From: Nitratireductor luteus
Lineage (GTDB): Bacteria; Pseudomonadota; Alphaproteobacteria; Rhizobiales; Rhizobiaceae
NCBI RefSeq assembly: GCF_026162365.1
Contig: NZ_JAOANW010000009.1
Location: 248,001 to 312,000 of the forward strand
Length of the DNA: 64,000 nucleotides
Reading direction: 5' to 3'
The position numbers and the translations under genes are program-made. The notes beneath the pieces were generated by a model, which saw only the letters and a list, made by a program, of their open reading frames with translations, did not search any database and was not told the origin of the DNA. Positions 1 to 8,510 of this stretch are shown piece after piece. The stretch's first letter is position 1; each line of letters starts with the position of its first letter.

Positions 1-813
1 CTCGTCAGCCGGCGTCTCGGAAACCGCCTCTTCGACCGGAGCAGTTTCCTCGGCAGGCGCAGCTTCAATCGCCGGCTCGACCGGGGCTTCCTCGGAAGCG
101 CCTACATCCATGCCCATCGAACCCTGCTGGCGCTCGATGCCGTCGATGGCGGCCTTGGCAAACAGATCGCAGTAAAGCGAGATGGCGCGCGAAGCATCGT
201 CATTGCCCGGGATCGGGAAGTCGACGACCTCGGGATCGCAGTTCGAGTCCGAGATCGCGATCACCGGAATGCCCAGACGGCGGGCTTCCTGCACGGCGAT
301 GGCTTCCTTGTTGGTGTCGATCACGAACATCATGTCCGGCGTCGAGCCCATGTCGCGGATACCGCCCAGCGCGCGCTCCAGCTTGTCGCGCTCGCGTTCG
401 AGGTTGAGCCGCTCCTTCTTGGTGAAGCCCGAAGCATCTCCCTGAAGCAGTTCGTCCAGCTTGCGCAGGCGCTGGATCGAATTGGAGATCGTCTTCCAAT
501 TGGTCATCATGCCGCCGAGCCAGCGCGAGTTCACGTAATACTGGGCCGACCGCTTGGCCGCATCGGCAACGATGTCGGAAGCCTGGCGCTTGGTGCCGAC
601 GAACAGAACGCGGCCGCCCTTGGCCACGGTGTCGGAAACCGCCTTCAGCGCCTGGTGCAGCAGCGGAACGGTCTGGCTGAGATCGATGATATGGATGTTG
701 TTGCGGGCGCCGAAGATATAGGGCGCCATTTTCGGGTTCCAGCGGTGGGTCTGGTGGCCGAAGTGAACACCAGCTTCAAGAAGCTGGCGCATGCTGAAAT
801 CAGGCAATGCCAT
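1..813 (-). CDS. rpsB: 30S ribosomal protein S2 (3' end cut by window)
   Basis: Small-subunit ribosomal protein S2. The start [20 protein letters not shown] and the following HRWNPKM segment are the typical S2 N-terminus, and [13 protein letters not shown] and DSNCDP are further conserved blocks. An AAGGAAAA ribosome-binding site lies just upstream of the ATG. 271 codons are visible and the frame is open to base 1. From about residue 228 the protein leaves the S2 core and becomes a low-complexity Ala/Glu/Pro tail. E. coli S2 is about 241 residues, so the tail is an extension of a kind I associate with alphaproteobacterial S2. tsf, the usual partner gene, would lie beyond the left edge (inference). 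Confidence 0.97.
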   Translation of the reverse strand, partial: MALPDFSMRQLLEAGVHFGHQTHRWNPKMAPYIFGARNNIHIIDLSQTVPLLHQALKAVSDTVAKGGRVLFVGTKRQASDIVADAAKRSAQYYVNSRWLGGMMTNWKTISNSIQRLRKLDELLQGDASGFTKKERLNLERERDKLERALGGIRDMGSTPDMMFVIDTNKEAIAVQEARRLGIPVIAISDSNCDPEVVDFPIPGNDDASRAISLYCDLFAKAAIDGIERQQGSMGMDVGASEEAPVEPAIEAAPAEETAPVEEAVSETPADE

Positions 814-930
814 TGTCGTTTTCCTTTCCGGTTAAGCCTCCGCGGATCACAGGCGGTCTCGCCGCCACCGGAGGATTCGGCCGGATGTCTCCCGACAGAA
901 CCCAAAAAATCCGCGTGTGGAATGGGCGCG

Positions 931-959
931 CATATAGAGGCTATTTCCGCGCAATGCAA
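931..959 (-). promoter_or_regulatory. Probable sigma-70 promoter of rpsB
   Basis: On the minus strand TTGCAT (954-959) and TATATG (931-936) are separated by exactly 17 bases, about 118 bases upstream of the rpsB start. Both hexamers fit the relaxed alphaproteobacterial housekeeping consensus. No transcription start was measured, so this is a sequence match only. Confidence 0.55.
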
Positions 960-1009
960 GCGAAGGCCGCCGGCGGCGGTCGATTGCCGCAGTTGCCCAG
1001 GCAGATGCG

Positions 1010-1837
1010 CTATTGCGCCGGGCAGCTATCGTCCGTGTCGAACAGCGTCAGGTCGGCGAGTTTCGCCGTCATGGAATACTCATCGTAGCGGATGAGCATG
1101 TCCCGCTGCACGCCGTTTTCATGCAGCTTGAAGCTCACGATATAATCGCTCACCTCTTCGCCGCCCGACTTCTCACCGTCGAAATAAGCGGCAGTCACTG
1201 CCATGAACTCGTCCTCGGACAGTTCCCCGAGCGCCTCGGCCTCAGGATCGTTCTCCTCCACGGGCTTGGGCTTTCCCACGACGACCGACGTCATGATGGC
1301 ACTATCGGTAAATTCGGTCCCGTCGAATATCGGGCTTTGGAAGAAACTCTCACCCTTCTCGGCATTGTCCAGAAGCCTGTTGAGAAATGCCGAGGGGAAA
1401 AGCGTCGTCTCGAAGCTCTGCTCGACCTTCTCCGGCTGCTCGTAGGCAACGGTCGTTCCTTCGTCATCCAGCTTCGCCGTGCCCTTGACCTCGCTCTCCA
1501 GTTCCTCGTCAATGAACGACTTGGTCACGAAACGGAATGTCTGGCTGTCAGCATCCTCGAAGCTCGTCACCTGCTGATCGATGAGTCGTTCGCCTTCGCT
1601 CATGCCAATGCGCATGACGATGCGCGATTTCAGCGCGTAGCCGGAGCACTTGGAACCGGAAAACTCGAATACCCAGCGGCCGGACAGACTCTCGATTTCG
1701 GAATCGTCGTTGGTGTCGGCGAGCGCAAGATTGTAGACTGCGCGATGCGCCTGCAGCTCACGCGCCTGCACATCCAGCGGAACGAAAAACGTGCAAACGG
1801 GTGCAAGCAAGGCAATGGCAAGGCGCGGCAGACGCAT
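1010..1837 (-). CDS. eipB: EipB-family periplasmic envelope-integrity protein (DUF1849)
   Basis: 275 residues. The start chosen gives an N-terminus MRLPRLAIALLAP followed by a hydrophobic stretch and a plausible signal-peptidase site after VQA (about residue 25). An upstream in-frame ATG at 1942 would add 35 residues without signal character. The mature protein matches what I recall of DUF1849/EipB: an RAVYNLAL segment near the start, a single cysteine in SGSKCSGYAL, and a second cysteine four residues from the end in DDSCPAQ. In Brucella EipB two such cysteines form a conserved disulfide and the protein maintains envelope integrity (established for that genus). It is divergent from the RidA gene at 1954, with about 115 bases between the starts. 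Confidence 0.85.
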   Translation of the reverse strand: MRLPRLAIALLAPVCTFFVPLDVQARELQAHRAVYNLALADTNDDSEIESLSGRWVFEFSGSKCSGYALKSRIVMRIGMSEGERLIDQQVTSFEDADSQTFRFVTKSFIDEELESEVKGTAKLDDEGTTVAYEQPEKVEQSFETTLFPSAFLNRLLDNAEKGESFFQSPIFDGTEFTDSAIMTSVVVGKPKPVEENDPEAEALGELSEDEFMAVTAAYFDGEKSGGEEVSDYIVSFKLHENGVQRDMLIRYDEYSMTAKLADLTLFDTDDSCPAQ

Positions 1838-1953
1838 GTATGAACTCCCGTTACTGGACGGATATATAAAATCAGGCGTGCATCGTCCCACGCGCATTAT
1901 CTGTCGTGAACAAAGTGCTGCAATCTTGCAAGGGTCAAACACGAGGAAATTCC

Positions 1954-2418
1954 ATGGGCAATGCGATTGAAAAGAGGCTTCTGGAGCTCGGCGTCGAACT
2001 CCCCTCGCCCGCCGCTCCGGCCGCCAACTACGTTCCGTTCGCCGAAAGCGGCAAGTTCTTGTTCACTTCCGGTCAACTGCCCATCAAGGATGGCAAGCTG
2101 ATGGCGATGGGACTGCTCGGGCGCGAACTGGGCACGGAAGCCGGCAAACTCGCCGCCAAATGGTGCGCCGTGAATATCCTGGCGCAAGCCCGGGAGGCCA
2201 TGGGCGACCTGCAGCGCATAAAGCGGATCGTCAAGATCACCGTCTTCGTAGCCTCGACACCGGACTTCACCGAACAGCACCTGGTCGCCAACGGAGCATC
2301 GGATTTCCTCGTTGCCGCCCTTGGCGAAAAAGGTCGCCACGCACGCTCCGCCGTCGGCACCGCTTCTCTGCCCATGAATGCACCAGTGGAAATCGAAGCC
2401 ACTATCGAGGTGGAATAG
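1954..2418 (+). CDS. RidA/YjgF-family protein
   Basis: 154 residues. RidA-family enzymes hydrolyse reactive enamine/imine intermediates, although individual paralogues vary and the substrate here is unknown. The family signature is visible: FTSGQLPIKDGK near residue 35, the central VNILAQAREAMGDL helix with KRIVKITVFVAS, and the C-terminal RSAVGTASLPMNAPVEIEA. The internal ATG was chosen because GAGGAA sits just upstream; an ATG at 1906 would add 16 unrelated residues. The gene is two bases from the following phosphodiesterase gene and is probably cotranscribed with it. Confidence 0.88.
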   Translation: MGNAIEKRLLELGVELPSPAAPAANYVPFAESGKFLFTSGQLPIKDGKLMAMGLLGRELGTEAGKLAAKWCAVNILAQAREAMGDLQRIKRIVKITVFVASTPDFTEQHLVANGASDFLVAALGEKGRHARSAVGTASLPMNAPVEIEATIEVE

Positions 2419-2420
2419 CG

Positions 2421-3131
2421 GTGATCGACCTGAACTGGCTGACGGCGCGGCCGATCGCGCACCGCGGTTTCCATGACCTCAATCGTGAATGCTGGGAGAA
2501 CACCCTGCCCGCCTTCCAGGCGGCGATCGATCGATCCTATGCCATCGAGTGCGACGTGCACCTGAGCAAGGACGGCGTTCCGATGGTGTTCCACGACGAC
2601 GAACTGGGGCGCCTGGCAGGTCAGCCCGGCCACGTTTGGAACAAGACCGCTGCCGAGCTCCGGCAAATGCGGATCGGTGAAACGAAAGCTGCTATCCCGA
2701 GCCTCAACGATGCGCTTGATCTCGTTTCAGGACGTGTCCCCTTGATCGTCGAGCTCAAGGGTTCGGGGGAACATGGCGAAGGCCTCGTTGCCGCCGTCGC
2801 AGCGCGGTTGAAGGCATATGAAGGTCCTTGCGCCATGATGTCCTTCGATCACCGGCTGGTGAGACGGTTCCGAACCGAAGCCGCAGGCATTCCGGCCGGA
2901 CTGACCGCCGAGGGTCGCGGAGCACGCGACATGGAGGCCCATTTTTCCATGCTTGCCAACGGCCTTTCCTTCGTTTCGTATAATGTCGATGACCTGCCGA
3001 ACCCGTTTGTCACTTTCGTGCGGGAGCGCCTGGCGATGCCCGTCATCACCTGGACCATCCGGGATGAGACGGGCGTCGAAGCGACCAGACGTCATGCCGA
3101 CCAGATCACCTTCGAGGGCTTTGCCGCCTGA
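2421..3131 (+). CDS. Glycerophosphodiester phosphodiesterase family protein
   Basis: 236 residues with a GTG start preceded by GAGGTGG inside the end of the RidA gene. The GDPD signature is clear: AHRGFHDLNRECWENTLPAF at the N-terminus (catalytic HR and the metal-binding E of ENT), IECDVHLSKDGVPMVFHDD (second catalytic His and acidic metal ligands), VELKG, and ITWTIRDE near the end. The family hydrolyses glycerophosphodiesters to glycerol 3-phosphate and an alcohol. No signal peptide is seen, so it is probably cytoplasmic. It is translationally linked to the gene upstream. Confidence 0.9.
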   Translation: MIDLNWLTARPIAHRGFHDLNRECWENTLPAFQAAIDRSYAIECDVHLSKDGVPMVFHDDELGRLAGQPGHVWNKTAAELRQMRIGETKAAIPSLNDALDLVSGRVPLIVELKGSGEHGEGLVAAVAARLKAYEGPCAMMSFDHRLVRRFRTEAAGIPAGLTAEGRGARDMEAHFSMLANGLSFVSYNVDDLPNPFVTFVRERLAMPVITWTIRDETGVEATRRHADQITFEGFAA

Positions 3132-3170
3132 GGCGAATGTCGAAACACACGGCAATGAACAGGAAGCAAG

Positions 3171-4352
3171 ATGAATTCGCACGAACGCGAAGCGACCTTG
3201 CGTATCGCCACCAGTCTCGACGCATTCGCGCCCGATGAATGGGCGCTCTTGGAGGGCGCGTCGAAGACGCCGGGTGCGTACTACAACCCGTTCCTTTCCC
3301 ACGCCTTTCTGAAATCGCTGGAGGAAAGCGGCTGCGCGTGCGCCGCTACCGGCTGGCAGCCGCAGTTCCTGCGCCTCGACGACGCATGCGGACAACTCCT
3401 CGGCGCCGTGCCCGCCTATCTGAAGTCCCACAGCCAGGGCGAATACGTGTTCGACCACGGATGGGCTGACGCTTTCGAGCGCGCCGGCGGGCGCTACTAC
3501 CCGAAGCTGCAGGTCTCCGTCCCCTTTACCCCCGCGACCGGCCCCCGTCTTCTGGTCCGCCGCAGCAGCGACGGGCTTTCCGTAAAGCACGCCCTCGCCG
3601 CCGGCTTGAACACGCTTACGCAGCGTCTAGGCATCTCCTCGGCCCACGTAACCTTCGCCCAAGATGCGGACATCGAAGCGCTGCAAGCAGCCGGCTACCT
3701 GACGAGAACAGACCAGCAGTTCCACTTCTTCAACGAGGACTATGCGTCTTACGACGATTTTCTGGCAAGCCTGGCCTCACGCAAGCGCAAGGCCATCCGC
3801 AAGGAAAGACGGACGGCGGTGGAAGCCGGCATCGAAATCGACCGTCTCACCGGCTCCGATATCACAGAGGCGGCCTGGGACGATTTTTACGCTTTTTATA
3901 TGGACACCGGCAGCCGCAAATGGGGCCGCCCCTATCTCAACCGGCGTTTCTTTTCCCTCATCGGCGAGCGCATGGCCGATGATATCCTGTTGGTGATGGC
4001 CCGCCGCAATGGCCGCTATATCGCCGGCGCCATCAATTTTATCGGCAGCGATGCGCTCTACGGCCGCAACTGGGGCTGCATCGAGCACCACCCCTTCCTG
4101 CATTTCGAGGTCTGCTATCACCAGGCCATCGAGTTCGCCATCGAGCGCGGCCTGGACCGCGTCGAGGCGGGCGCGCAGGGCGAACACAAGCTGGCGCGCG
4201 GTTATCTGCCCGTCGTCACGCGCTCGGCCCATTTCATCGCGCATCCCGGCCTGCGCCGCGCCGTCGCCGACTATCTCGAGAACGAACGACAGGATGTCGA
4301 GATGATCGGCGAAATCCTCGCCGGCCATGCCCCTTTTCGCAAGGACGGCTAG
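3171..4352 (+). CDS. FemAB-like/GNAT-fold acyltransferase (COG3146, DUF482)
   Basis: 393 residues. The sequence matches the family often called peptidoglycan-biosynthesis-like or COG3146 acetyltransferase: SLASRKRKAIRKERR in the middle, DTGSRKWGRPYLNRRFF, GAINFIGSDALYGRNWGC, and the near-C-terminal VEAGAQGEHKLARGY with HPGLRRAVADYL. These blocks resemble FemAB-type GNAT domains that transfer aminoacyl or acyl groups, but the substrate of this family is not known to me. It begins 39 bases after the phosphodiesterase and points the same way, so it may share its transcript. No transmembrane segment is seen. Confidence 0.8.
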   Translation: MNSHEREATLRIATSLDAFAPDEWALLEGASKTPGAYYNPFLSHAFLKSLEESGCACAATGWQPQFLRLDDACGQLLGAVPAYLKSHSQGEYVFDHGWADAFERAGGRYYPKLQVSVPFTPATGPRLLVRRSSDGLSVKHALAAGLNTLTQRLGISSAHVTFAQDADIEALQAAGYLTRTDQQFHFFNEDYASYDDFLASLASRKRKAIRKERRTAVEAGIEIDRLTGSDITEAAWDDFYAFYMDTGSRKWGRPYLNRRFFSLIGERMADDILLVMARRNGRYIAGAINFIGSDALYGRNWGCIEHHPFLHFEVCYHQAIEFAIERGLDRVEAGAQGEHKLARGYLPVVTRSAHFIAHPGLRRAVADYLENERQDVEMIGEILAGHAPFRKDG

Positions 4353-4425
4353 CCTTTGGCCTTGACCGCGACGCGCGCGGCCACCAAAACAACGCGCGCA
4401 AGATGTATTTGCCTAGGGGACGACC

Positions 4426-4869
4426 ATGAGCGGCAGCGCATACGATCAGGACAACGTTTTCGCCAAGATCCTCCGCGGCGAGCTACCGGCCCACAAGATA
4501 TACGAGGACGACCAGACCCTCGCCTTCATGGACATCATGCCTCGCGGCGACGGGCATTGCCTGGCGATCCCGAAGCAACCGGCCCGCAATCTTCTGGACG
4601 CCGAGCCCGACAGCCTCGCCGCCCTCATGGCCACCGTCCAGAAGGTCGGCCGCGCCGCGATGACAGCCTTCGACGCGGACGGCCTCACCGTTCAACAGTT
4701 CAACGAAGAAGCCGGCGGCCAGATCGTCTTCCATCTCCATGTCCACATCATCCCCCGCTTCACCGGCGTAGCGCTGCGGCCCCATACCGGCGAGATGGCC
4801 GACCAGGACAAGCTGGCGGAACAGGCGGCGAAGATCAGGGCCATGCTGGAGGCTGGGCGCGCGGAGTGA
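4426..4869 (+). CDS. HIT-family (histidine triad) nucleotide-binding protein
   Basis: 147 residues. HIT proteins are nucleotide hydrolases or transferases acting on AMP-linked substrates. The N-terminus DNVFAKILRGELPAHKIYED and the DIMPRGDGHCL block are typical. The histidine triad HLHVHIIP falls at residues 103-110, with the catalytic and phosphate-binding histidines 103, 105 and 107. Its TGA overlaps the GTG start of the downstream glycosyltransferase (GTGA), suggesting coupled translation. Confidence 0.92.
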   Translation: MSGSAYDQDNVFAKILRGELPAHKIYEDDQTLAFMDIMPRGDGHCLAIPKQPARNLLDAEPDSLAALMATVQKVGRAAMTAFDADGLTVQQFNEEAGGQIVFHLHVHIIPRFTGVALRPHTGEMADQDKLAEQAAKIRAMLEAGRAE

Positions 4870-5597
4870 GTATCCCTGTCCTGGTCATCAATCTCGACCG
4901 CTCCAAGGATCGGTGGGAGGCAATCCGCGCGCGCGCCGCATCGATCGGCCTCACGCCAGAGCGCGTCACAGCGGTAGACGGCATGGCCCTGGACCAGTCG
5001 GAATGGCGGGAATTCAAGGTTTGGAAATTCCAGCTCTTCCACGGGCGACGGCCCCTGGCGACGGAATATGGTTGTTATATGAGCCATATTCGCGCCTTGG
5101 ACAGGGTGATTGCGGCGGGTTGGTCACATGCGATCATCCTTGAAGACGACGCCGACTTCGTGGCCGATTTTGCGCCGCGGATCGAGGCGCTGGCGCAGAT
5201 GAAGTCTGCGCCCGAAATCGTCAAGCTCTACAATCATCGCCTCAAAGGTTTTGTGCCGAAAGCCAAGAGCCAGGCGGGCGACGTTGTCGGTCGTTGCATC
5301 CACGGTCCGCTTGGCTCCGCGATGGGCTATCTCATTTCGCAACAGGGCGCCAGGACACTGCGTGCCGCCCTCCTGCCAATATTCCTTCCGTTTGATATCG
5401 CGTTGGAGCGTGGGTGGGCACACCAGGCTTCGGTGGCAACGACCAAGGAGCCGTTGCTGCAACCTGCCCTATCCGCCTCGACTATCTCGCCGGCCGGCTA
5501 CCGCAAGACGAAGTTCCCCTTTTACATGCGCATTCCAACAGCGCTTTTCCGCGGCCAGGACTATGTCAGGCGCGCGATCTACGCCGTTCGCGGCTGA
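4866..5597 (+). CDS. Glycosyltransferase family 25 (LPS-type)
   Basis: 243 residues starting with GTG that overlaps the HIT stop. GT25 enzymes transfer sugars to lipooligosaccharide cores. Visible family blocks are VLVINLDRSKDRWEA at the start, VTAVDG, GCYMSHIRALDRVIAAGW, the ILEDDADF acidic motif that would bind the nucleotide-sugar metal, and GYLISQQGARTL. The acceptor cannot be read from sequence. The convergent O-antigen-ligase-like gene begins its 3' end eight bases downstream, so two surface-polysaccharide genes face each other. Confidence 0.85.
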   Translation: MSIPVLVINLDRSKDRWEAIRARAASIGLTPERVTAVDGMALDQSEWREFKVWKFQLFHGRRPLATEYGCYMSHIRALDRVIAAGWSHAIILEDDADFVADFAPRIEALAQMKSAPEIVKLYNHRLKGFVPKAKSQAGDVVGRCIHGPLGSAMGYLISQQGARTLRAALLPIFLPFDIALERGWAHQASVATTKEPLLQPALSASTISPAGYRKTKFPFYMRIPTALFRGQDYVRRAIYAVRG

Positions 5598-5605
5598 CGT
5601 CGAAC

Positions 5606-6955
5606 CTATATCCAGGTTGTTACCTTGATGCGGCCTTCCTGTTGCCGCCGGTAATAGCAGTAAAACCCGAAGGCTGCGGAAAACCACATGAACGACTCGC
5701 CAATCGCGAGCCGAACGTTCGAGTTGCTGAGTATCGTGATGGCGAAAAACAACAGCACCGCCGTATAGGTGCTGAAGGCGGCCGGATCGACTATGCCCTC
5801 GCGCTTCGCCCGCCAGACCTGCCTGACCGTCCAGGCAAACAGCAATGCGTAGAAGGCCAATCCCACCACGCCGTAGCGGATCGCAATTTCGAGATAGCCA
5901 TTGTGAAGCAGGCTGTAATCGGCATCCGGATAGACCCGGGTCTGCCAATCGATCAGCCACGCGACACCCTTGCCAAAGATCGGATTTTCGGCCCAGATCA
6001 GCACGGCACTCGCCCAAAGCATCAGCCGCTCGCGAACTCCCCCGGGGGCGGCCTCGTTGTGGATCATGTGGTCCACCCCCCGGGCAACCCCCGCGCTACC
6101 GGTCACTTCGGACCACAGTTCCCCAACAGCCAGTGCCGTGTCGTCGGTAGCTGCCCAGATGCCGTGCCAGGCGAACGAAACCGTGACGGCCACGGCAATC
6201 GCAACGACGCCGATCGGCACGACAAGCCTCCGTCGCGCACCATGTGTCGTTGTCATGTAAAGGAGCTGAGCCGGCAGCGCCACGGCCAGGGCGAGCCATA
6301 CACCCTTGGACTTCAAGGCGTAGACGTTGGCCAGCGCGACAAACAGGGTTACGACCGCGATCACTATCAGGCTGCTGCGGAGTGTGGAATGGACGCCGCC
6401 GGTTCTCAGCAAGTAACTTGCAAAAGGCAGCATGCACAGCACCATCATGCCCTGCGCAACGGCCGCATGAATTGGATTCGCATGAAAGACGACCTCCGCC
6501 CGATGCCCTTCAACTATTGCCGCGGGATCAATCGAATATAAAACCATAACGAAGCTGATCAGAACGAAAGCAGCAACAGGAATAAAAGGGCGGTGAACCG
6601 CCAAGAACAGTGCGTATCCTGTTATTGTGTATAGCATTGGAAATAAATAAATTCCTTCAGCCGATCCAATGCCCTCTTCTGGGTACATTACATAATTGTA
6701 TAACAGCCTAATTAGGATGTAAGACGCCCATCCAATGCATATAATACCCATTTTTCCAATTAATACTTTACTATCTAATCGAAAATCGATCCAGAAATAG
6801 TATATTGTAACCGGAATGAGGCTAACCAGCGCGACATATCTGTAGGCATCCGATTCGAACCAGATCGCAGAGACGAAGATCAGAAGGGCTGTATAGACAA
6901 CCAGCTCTCCAACGAGGCCAGGCGAAGCGGGCTCATCACGCGGATTGACAGGCAA
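5606..6955 (-). CDS. O-antigen ligase/polymerase-like membrane protein
   Basis: 449 residues with about a dozen hydrophobic segments across its length and a long soluble loop near residues 265-330. The loop carries RERLMLWASAVLIWAENPIFGKG followed by HNGYLEIAIRYGVVGL, the arrangement of the Wzy_C/O-antigen-ligase family (WaaL, Wzy). It would act in the inner membrane, joining or polymerising surface polysaccharide. The 5' part of the gene (about 6590-6800) is much richer in A and T than its neighbours, which suggests acquisition by transfer or relaxed selection. Which reaction it catalyses, ligation or polymerisation, cannot be decided. Confidence 0.75.
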   Translation of the reverse strand: MPVNPRDEPASPGLVGELVVYTALLIFVSAIWFESDAYRYVALVSLIPVTIYYFWIDFRLDSKVLIGKMGIICIGWASYILIRLLYNYVMYPEEGIGSAEGIYLFPMLYTITGYALFLAVHRPFIPVAAFVLISFVMVLYSIDPAAIVEGHRAEVVFHANPIHAAVAQGMMVLCMLPFASYLLRTGGVHSTLRSSLIVIAVVTLFVALANVYALKSKGVWLALAVALPAQLLYMTTTHGARRRLVVPIGVVAIAVAVTVSFAWHGIWAATDDTALAVGELWSEVTGSAGVARGVDHMIHNEAAPGGVRERLMLWASAVLIWAENPIFGKGVAWLIDWQTRVYPDADYSLLHNGYLEIAIRYGVVGLAFYALLFAWTVRQVWRAKREGIVDPAAFSTYTAVLLFFAITILSNSNVRLAIGESFMWFSAAFGFYCYYRRQQEGRIKVTTWI

Positions 6956-7227
6956 TGGTTCACTCTCTGGTCAACTGGCGGTGGGTGACGTCTATCGGAA
7001 CAAGAGCGGGTAGGCCGCCTCAACAGCCGCCACATATGACCTCACAAGCCGTACCGCGCAAGCGCGCACATTGCCCCACTGGTGCTTGCATCACTGAAGT
7101 CGGAGCTTTTCCGACGAATGACCGCAAATCGGCAAGGGGGCTGAATATTGAAGAAGCAACTGGATGCCATCCCCTCGACAAGGGCGATTACCGCCCGGCG
7201 GGCAGGAGCGTTGGTGATACCGGCAGA
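6956..7227. other. Intergenic region, no gene recognised
   Basis: This gap separates the start of the ligase-like gene from the 3' end of the AzlD gene. Short open frames exist on both strands but show no recognisable protein, composition or ribosome-binding site. It presumably holds the promoter of the ligase-like gene; I could not pick one with confidence. Confidence 0.4.
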
Positions 7228-7584
7228 TCAGAGATCATATTGGGCTAGCATCCCCGCCGCCAGCACCGCTTCACCGACTATGATGCCGACGATTACACGC
7301 TTGCCTGCGGCGAGATATGCAGCGAAGCCGGCAAAGCCCGCCATAAGCCGCATCCACAGTGGCGTGGCAGCCAGTGCGCCGGTGGGAAAGATTACCAGGT
7401 TTGCAATGACTGCGGCGACGAGCGCCGTTGCAATACAGCGCACCATCACCAGCAGTTCCGAATCCTCGGAAAGCTTGCCACCGAAATAAACGCCAACGAA
7501 ACGCCATACGTCCGTAGCGAACCAGCCACCGACGATGATGAAGAGGTAAGGCCACCACCAGGCGTCAATCGCGTAAAAGCTCAT
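7228..7584 (-). CDS. AzlD-family branched-chain amino-acid export subunit
   Basis: 118 residues, four hydrophobic segments. The N-terminus WWWPYLFIIVGGWFATDVWR is characteristic of AzlD-domain small subunits, and the end is rich in Gly/Ala hydrophobic helices. AzlC and AzlD together export branched-chain amino acids or analogues in characterised systems. The ATG overlaps the stop of the AzlC gene (ATGA), so the two are translationally coupled. The substrate here is inferred only from family membership. Confidence 0.82.
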   Translation of the reverse strand: MSFYAIDAWWWPYLFIIVGGWFATDVWRFVGVYFGGKLSEDSELLVMVRCIATALVAAVIANLVIFPTGALAATPLWMRLMAGFAGFAAYLAAGKRVIVGIIVGEAVLAAGMLAQYDL

Positions 7585-8327
7585 GCCCCGCGCCTCCGTT
7601 TGCCGATCAGGTGGAGAGCGTAGGCCGCGATACCGGCGGTCAGACCGGCAGCGAGCAGGTCGAAATCTGGTGTCAGGAGGTGAAACACGGGGCCAAGGAC
7701 CAGCCCGAAGACCATCGCCACCTGCCCCGCCCGCTCCCGCGCCGAACCCCAGAGCGAAGTCAGGAAATACATTGGGGTCAGGAAGAACAGGGCAGCCGAG
7801 ACCGGCGGCGGCAGCCGTCCCGCGACAATGAAAACAACCGCCACCACCAGCATGTTGCCGAGCACCAGCGTCCCGCCCAGCCCGGCATAGAAAGTGGTCC
7901 GCATCGGCCTCGGCACCAGGCGGAACTGCTCCATTGCCAGCACCCACGACGTGACGGCCACGAAATGCGACAGTACGTAAAGCACCCAGGCCGGCGTCTT
8001 TGGCGTCCGCATTTCCGGCGTGAGCGCCACCACCATTGGCGCCAACCGTACCGACGAGAGCGCAACGGCGAAGGCGGCGGCAGGCAGGCCGTTTCCGGCG
8101 ATCACCGCGCCGACGAGGACCACCTTCGCCGGCAGCGCCCAGACGATGCCCGTCATGAAGACGGTTTGCGCCAGGGTCAGCCCGGCGTCACGGGCAAGTC
8201 CGGCAAAACCGACAAAGGCGCTGGCCAGGATAAGTCCGGGAATGGAGAAGGCCGACCGCACGCCGCGCAGCAGCCAGTAGCGGCGGGATCCGGTCGTTTC
8301 AGCGGTGTTGCCGTCGGTTGCGTCCAT
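7581..8327 (-). CDS. AzlC-family branched-chain amino-acid exporter, large subunit
   Basis: 248 residues. After a polar N-terminus the protein reads RGVRSAFSIPGLILASAFVG and continues with about seven hydrophobic segments; LSSVRLAPMVVAL and LGNMLVVAVVF are typical of AzlC/YgaZ proteins. Start chosen at the ATG giving MDATDGN; an ATG at 8393 would add 22 unrelated residues. It pairs with the overlapping AzlD gene downstream. In the family the large subunit forms the transport path in the inner membrane. Confidence 0.85.
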   Translation of the reverse strand: MDATDGNTAETTGSRRYWLLRGVRSAFSIPGLILASAFVGFAGLARDAGLTLAQTVFMTGIVWALPAKVVLVGAVIAGNGLPAAAFAVALSSVRLAPMVVALTPEMRTPKTPAWVLYVLSHFVAVTSWVLAMEQFRLVPRPMRTTFYAGLGGTLVLGNMLVVAVVFIVAGRLPPPVSAALFFLTPMYFLTSLWGSARERAGQVAMVFGLVLGPVFHLLTPDFDLLAAGLTAGIAAYALHLIGKRRRGA

Positions 8328-8417
8328 GGGTTTTGCTGCATAGCACAATGGCTGCCGCCGCGCGATAAAGCTGCCGGCACCGTCTTGGCGCAATCAACCG
8401 CTAATTTCTGGTCCAGA

Positions 8418-8454
8418 AACAAAAACAAAGAGCGCGCGGAAAATCCGCGCGCTC
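8418..8454 (-). terminator. Rho-independent terminator of clpA
   Basis: GAGCGCGCGGA (8430-8440) pairs with TCCGCGCGCTC (8444-8454) around an AAA loop. On the minus strand the stem is followed by a T-rich run (TTTGTTTTTGTT) at 8418-8429. It lies about 55 bases past the clpA stop codon. Confidence 0.85.
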
Positions 8455-8510
8455 TGTCGAATGATATACATACTGCCGGACACGATGGCCGTGCGCCATC
8501 GCAACGGCTC

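Noticed and set aside
6955-7248. Possible small gene upstream of the ligase-like gene
   Set aside because: Polar, proline/arginine-rich text without similarity, no ribosome-binding site.
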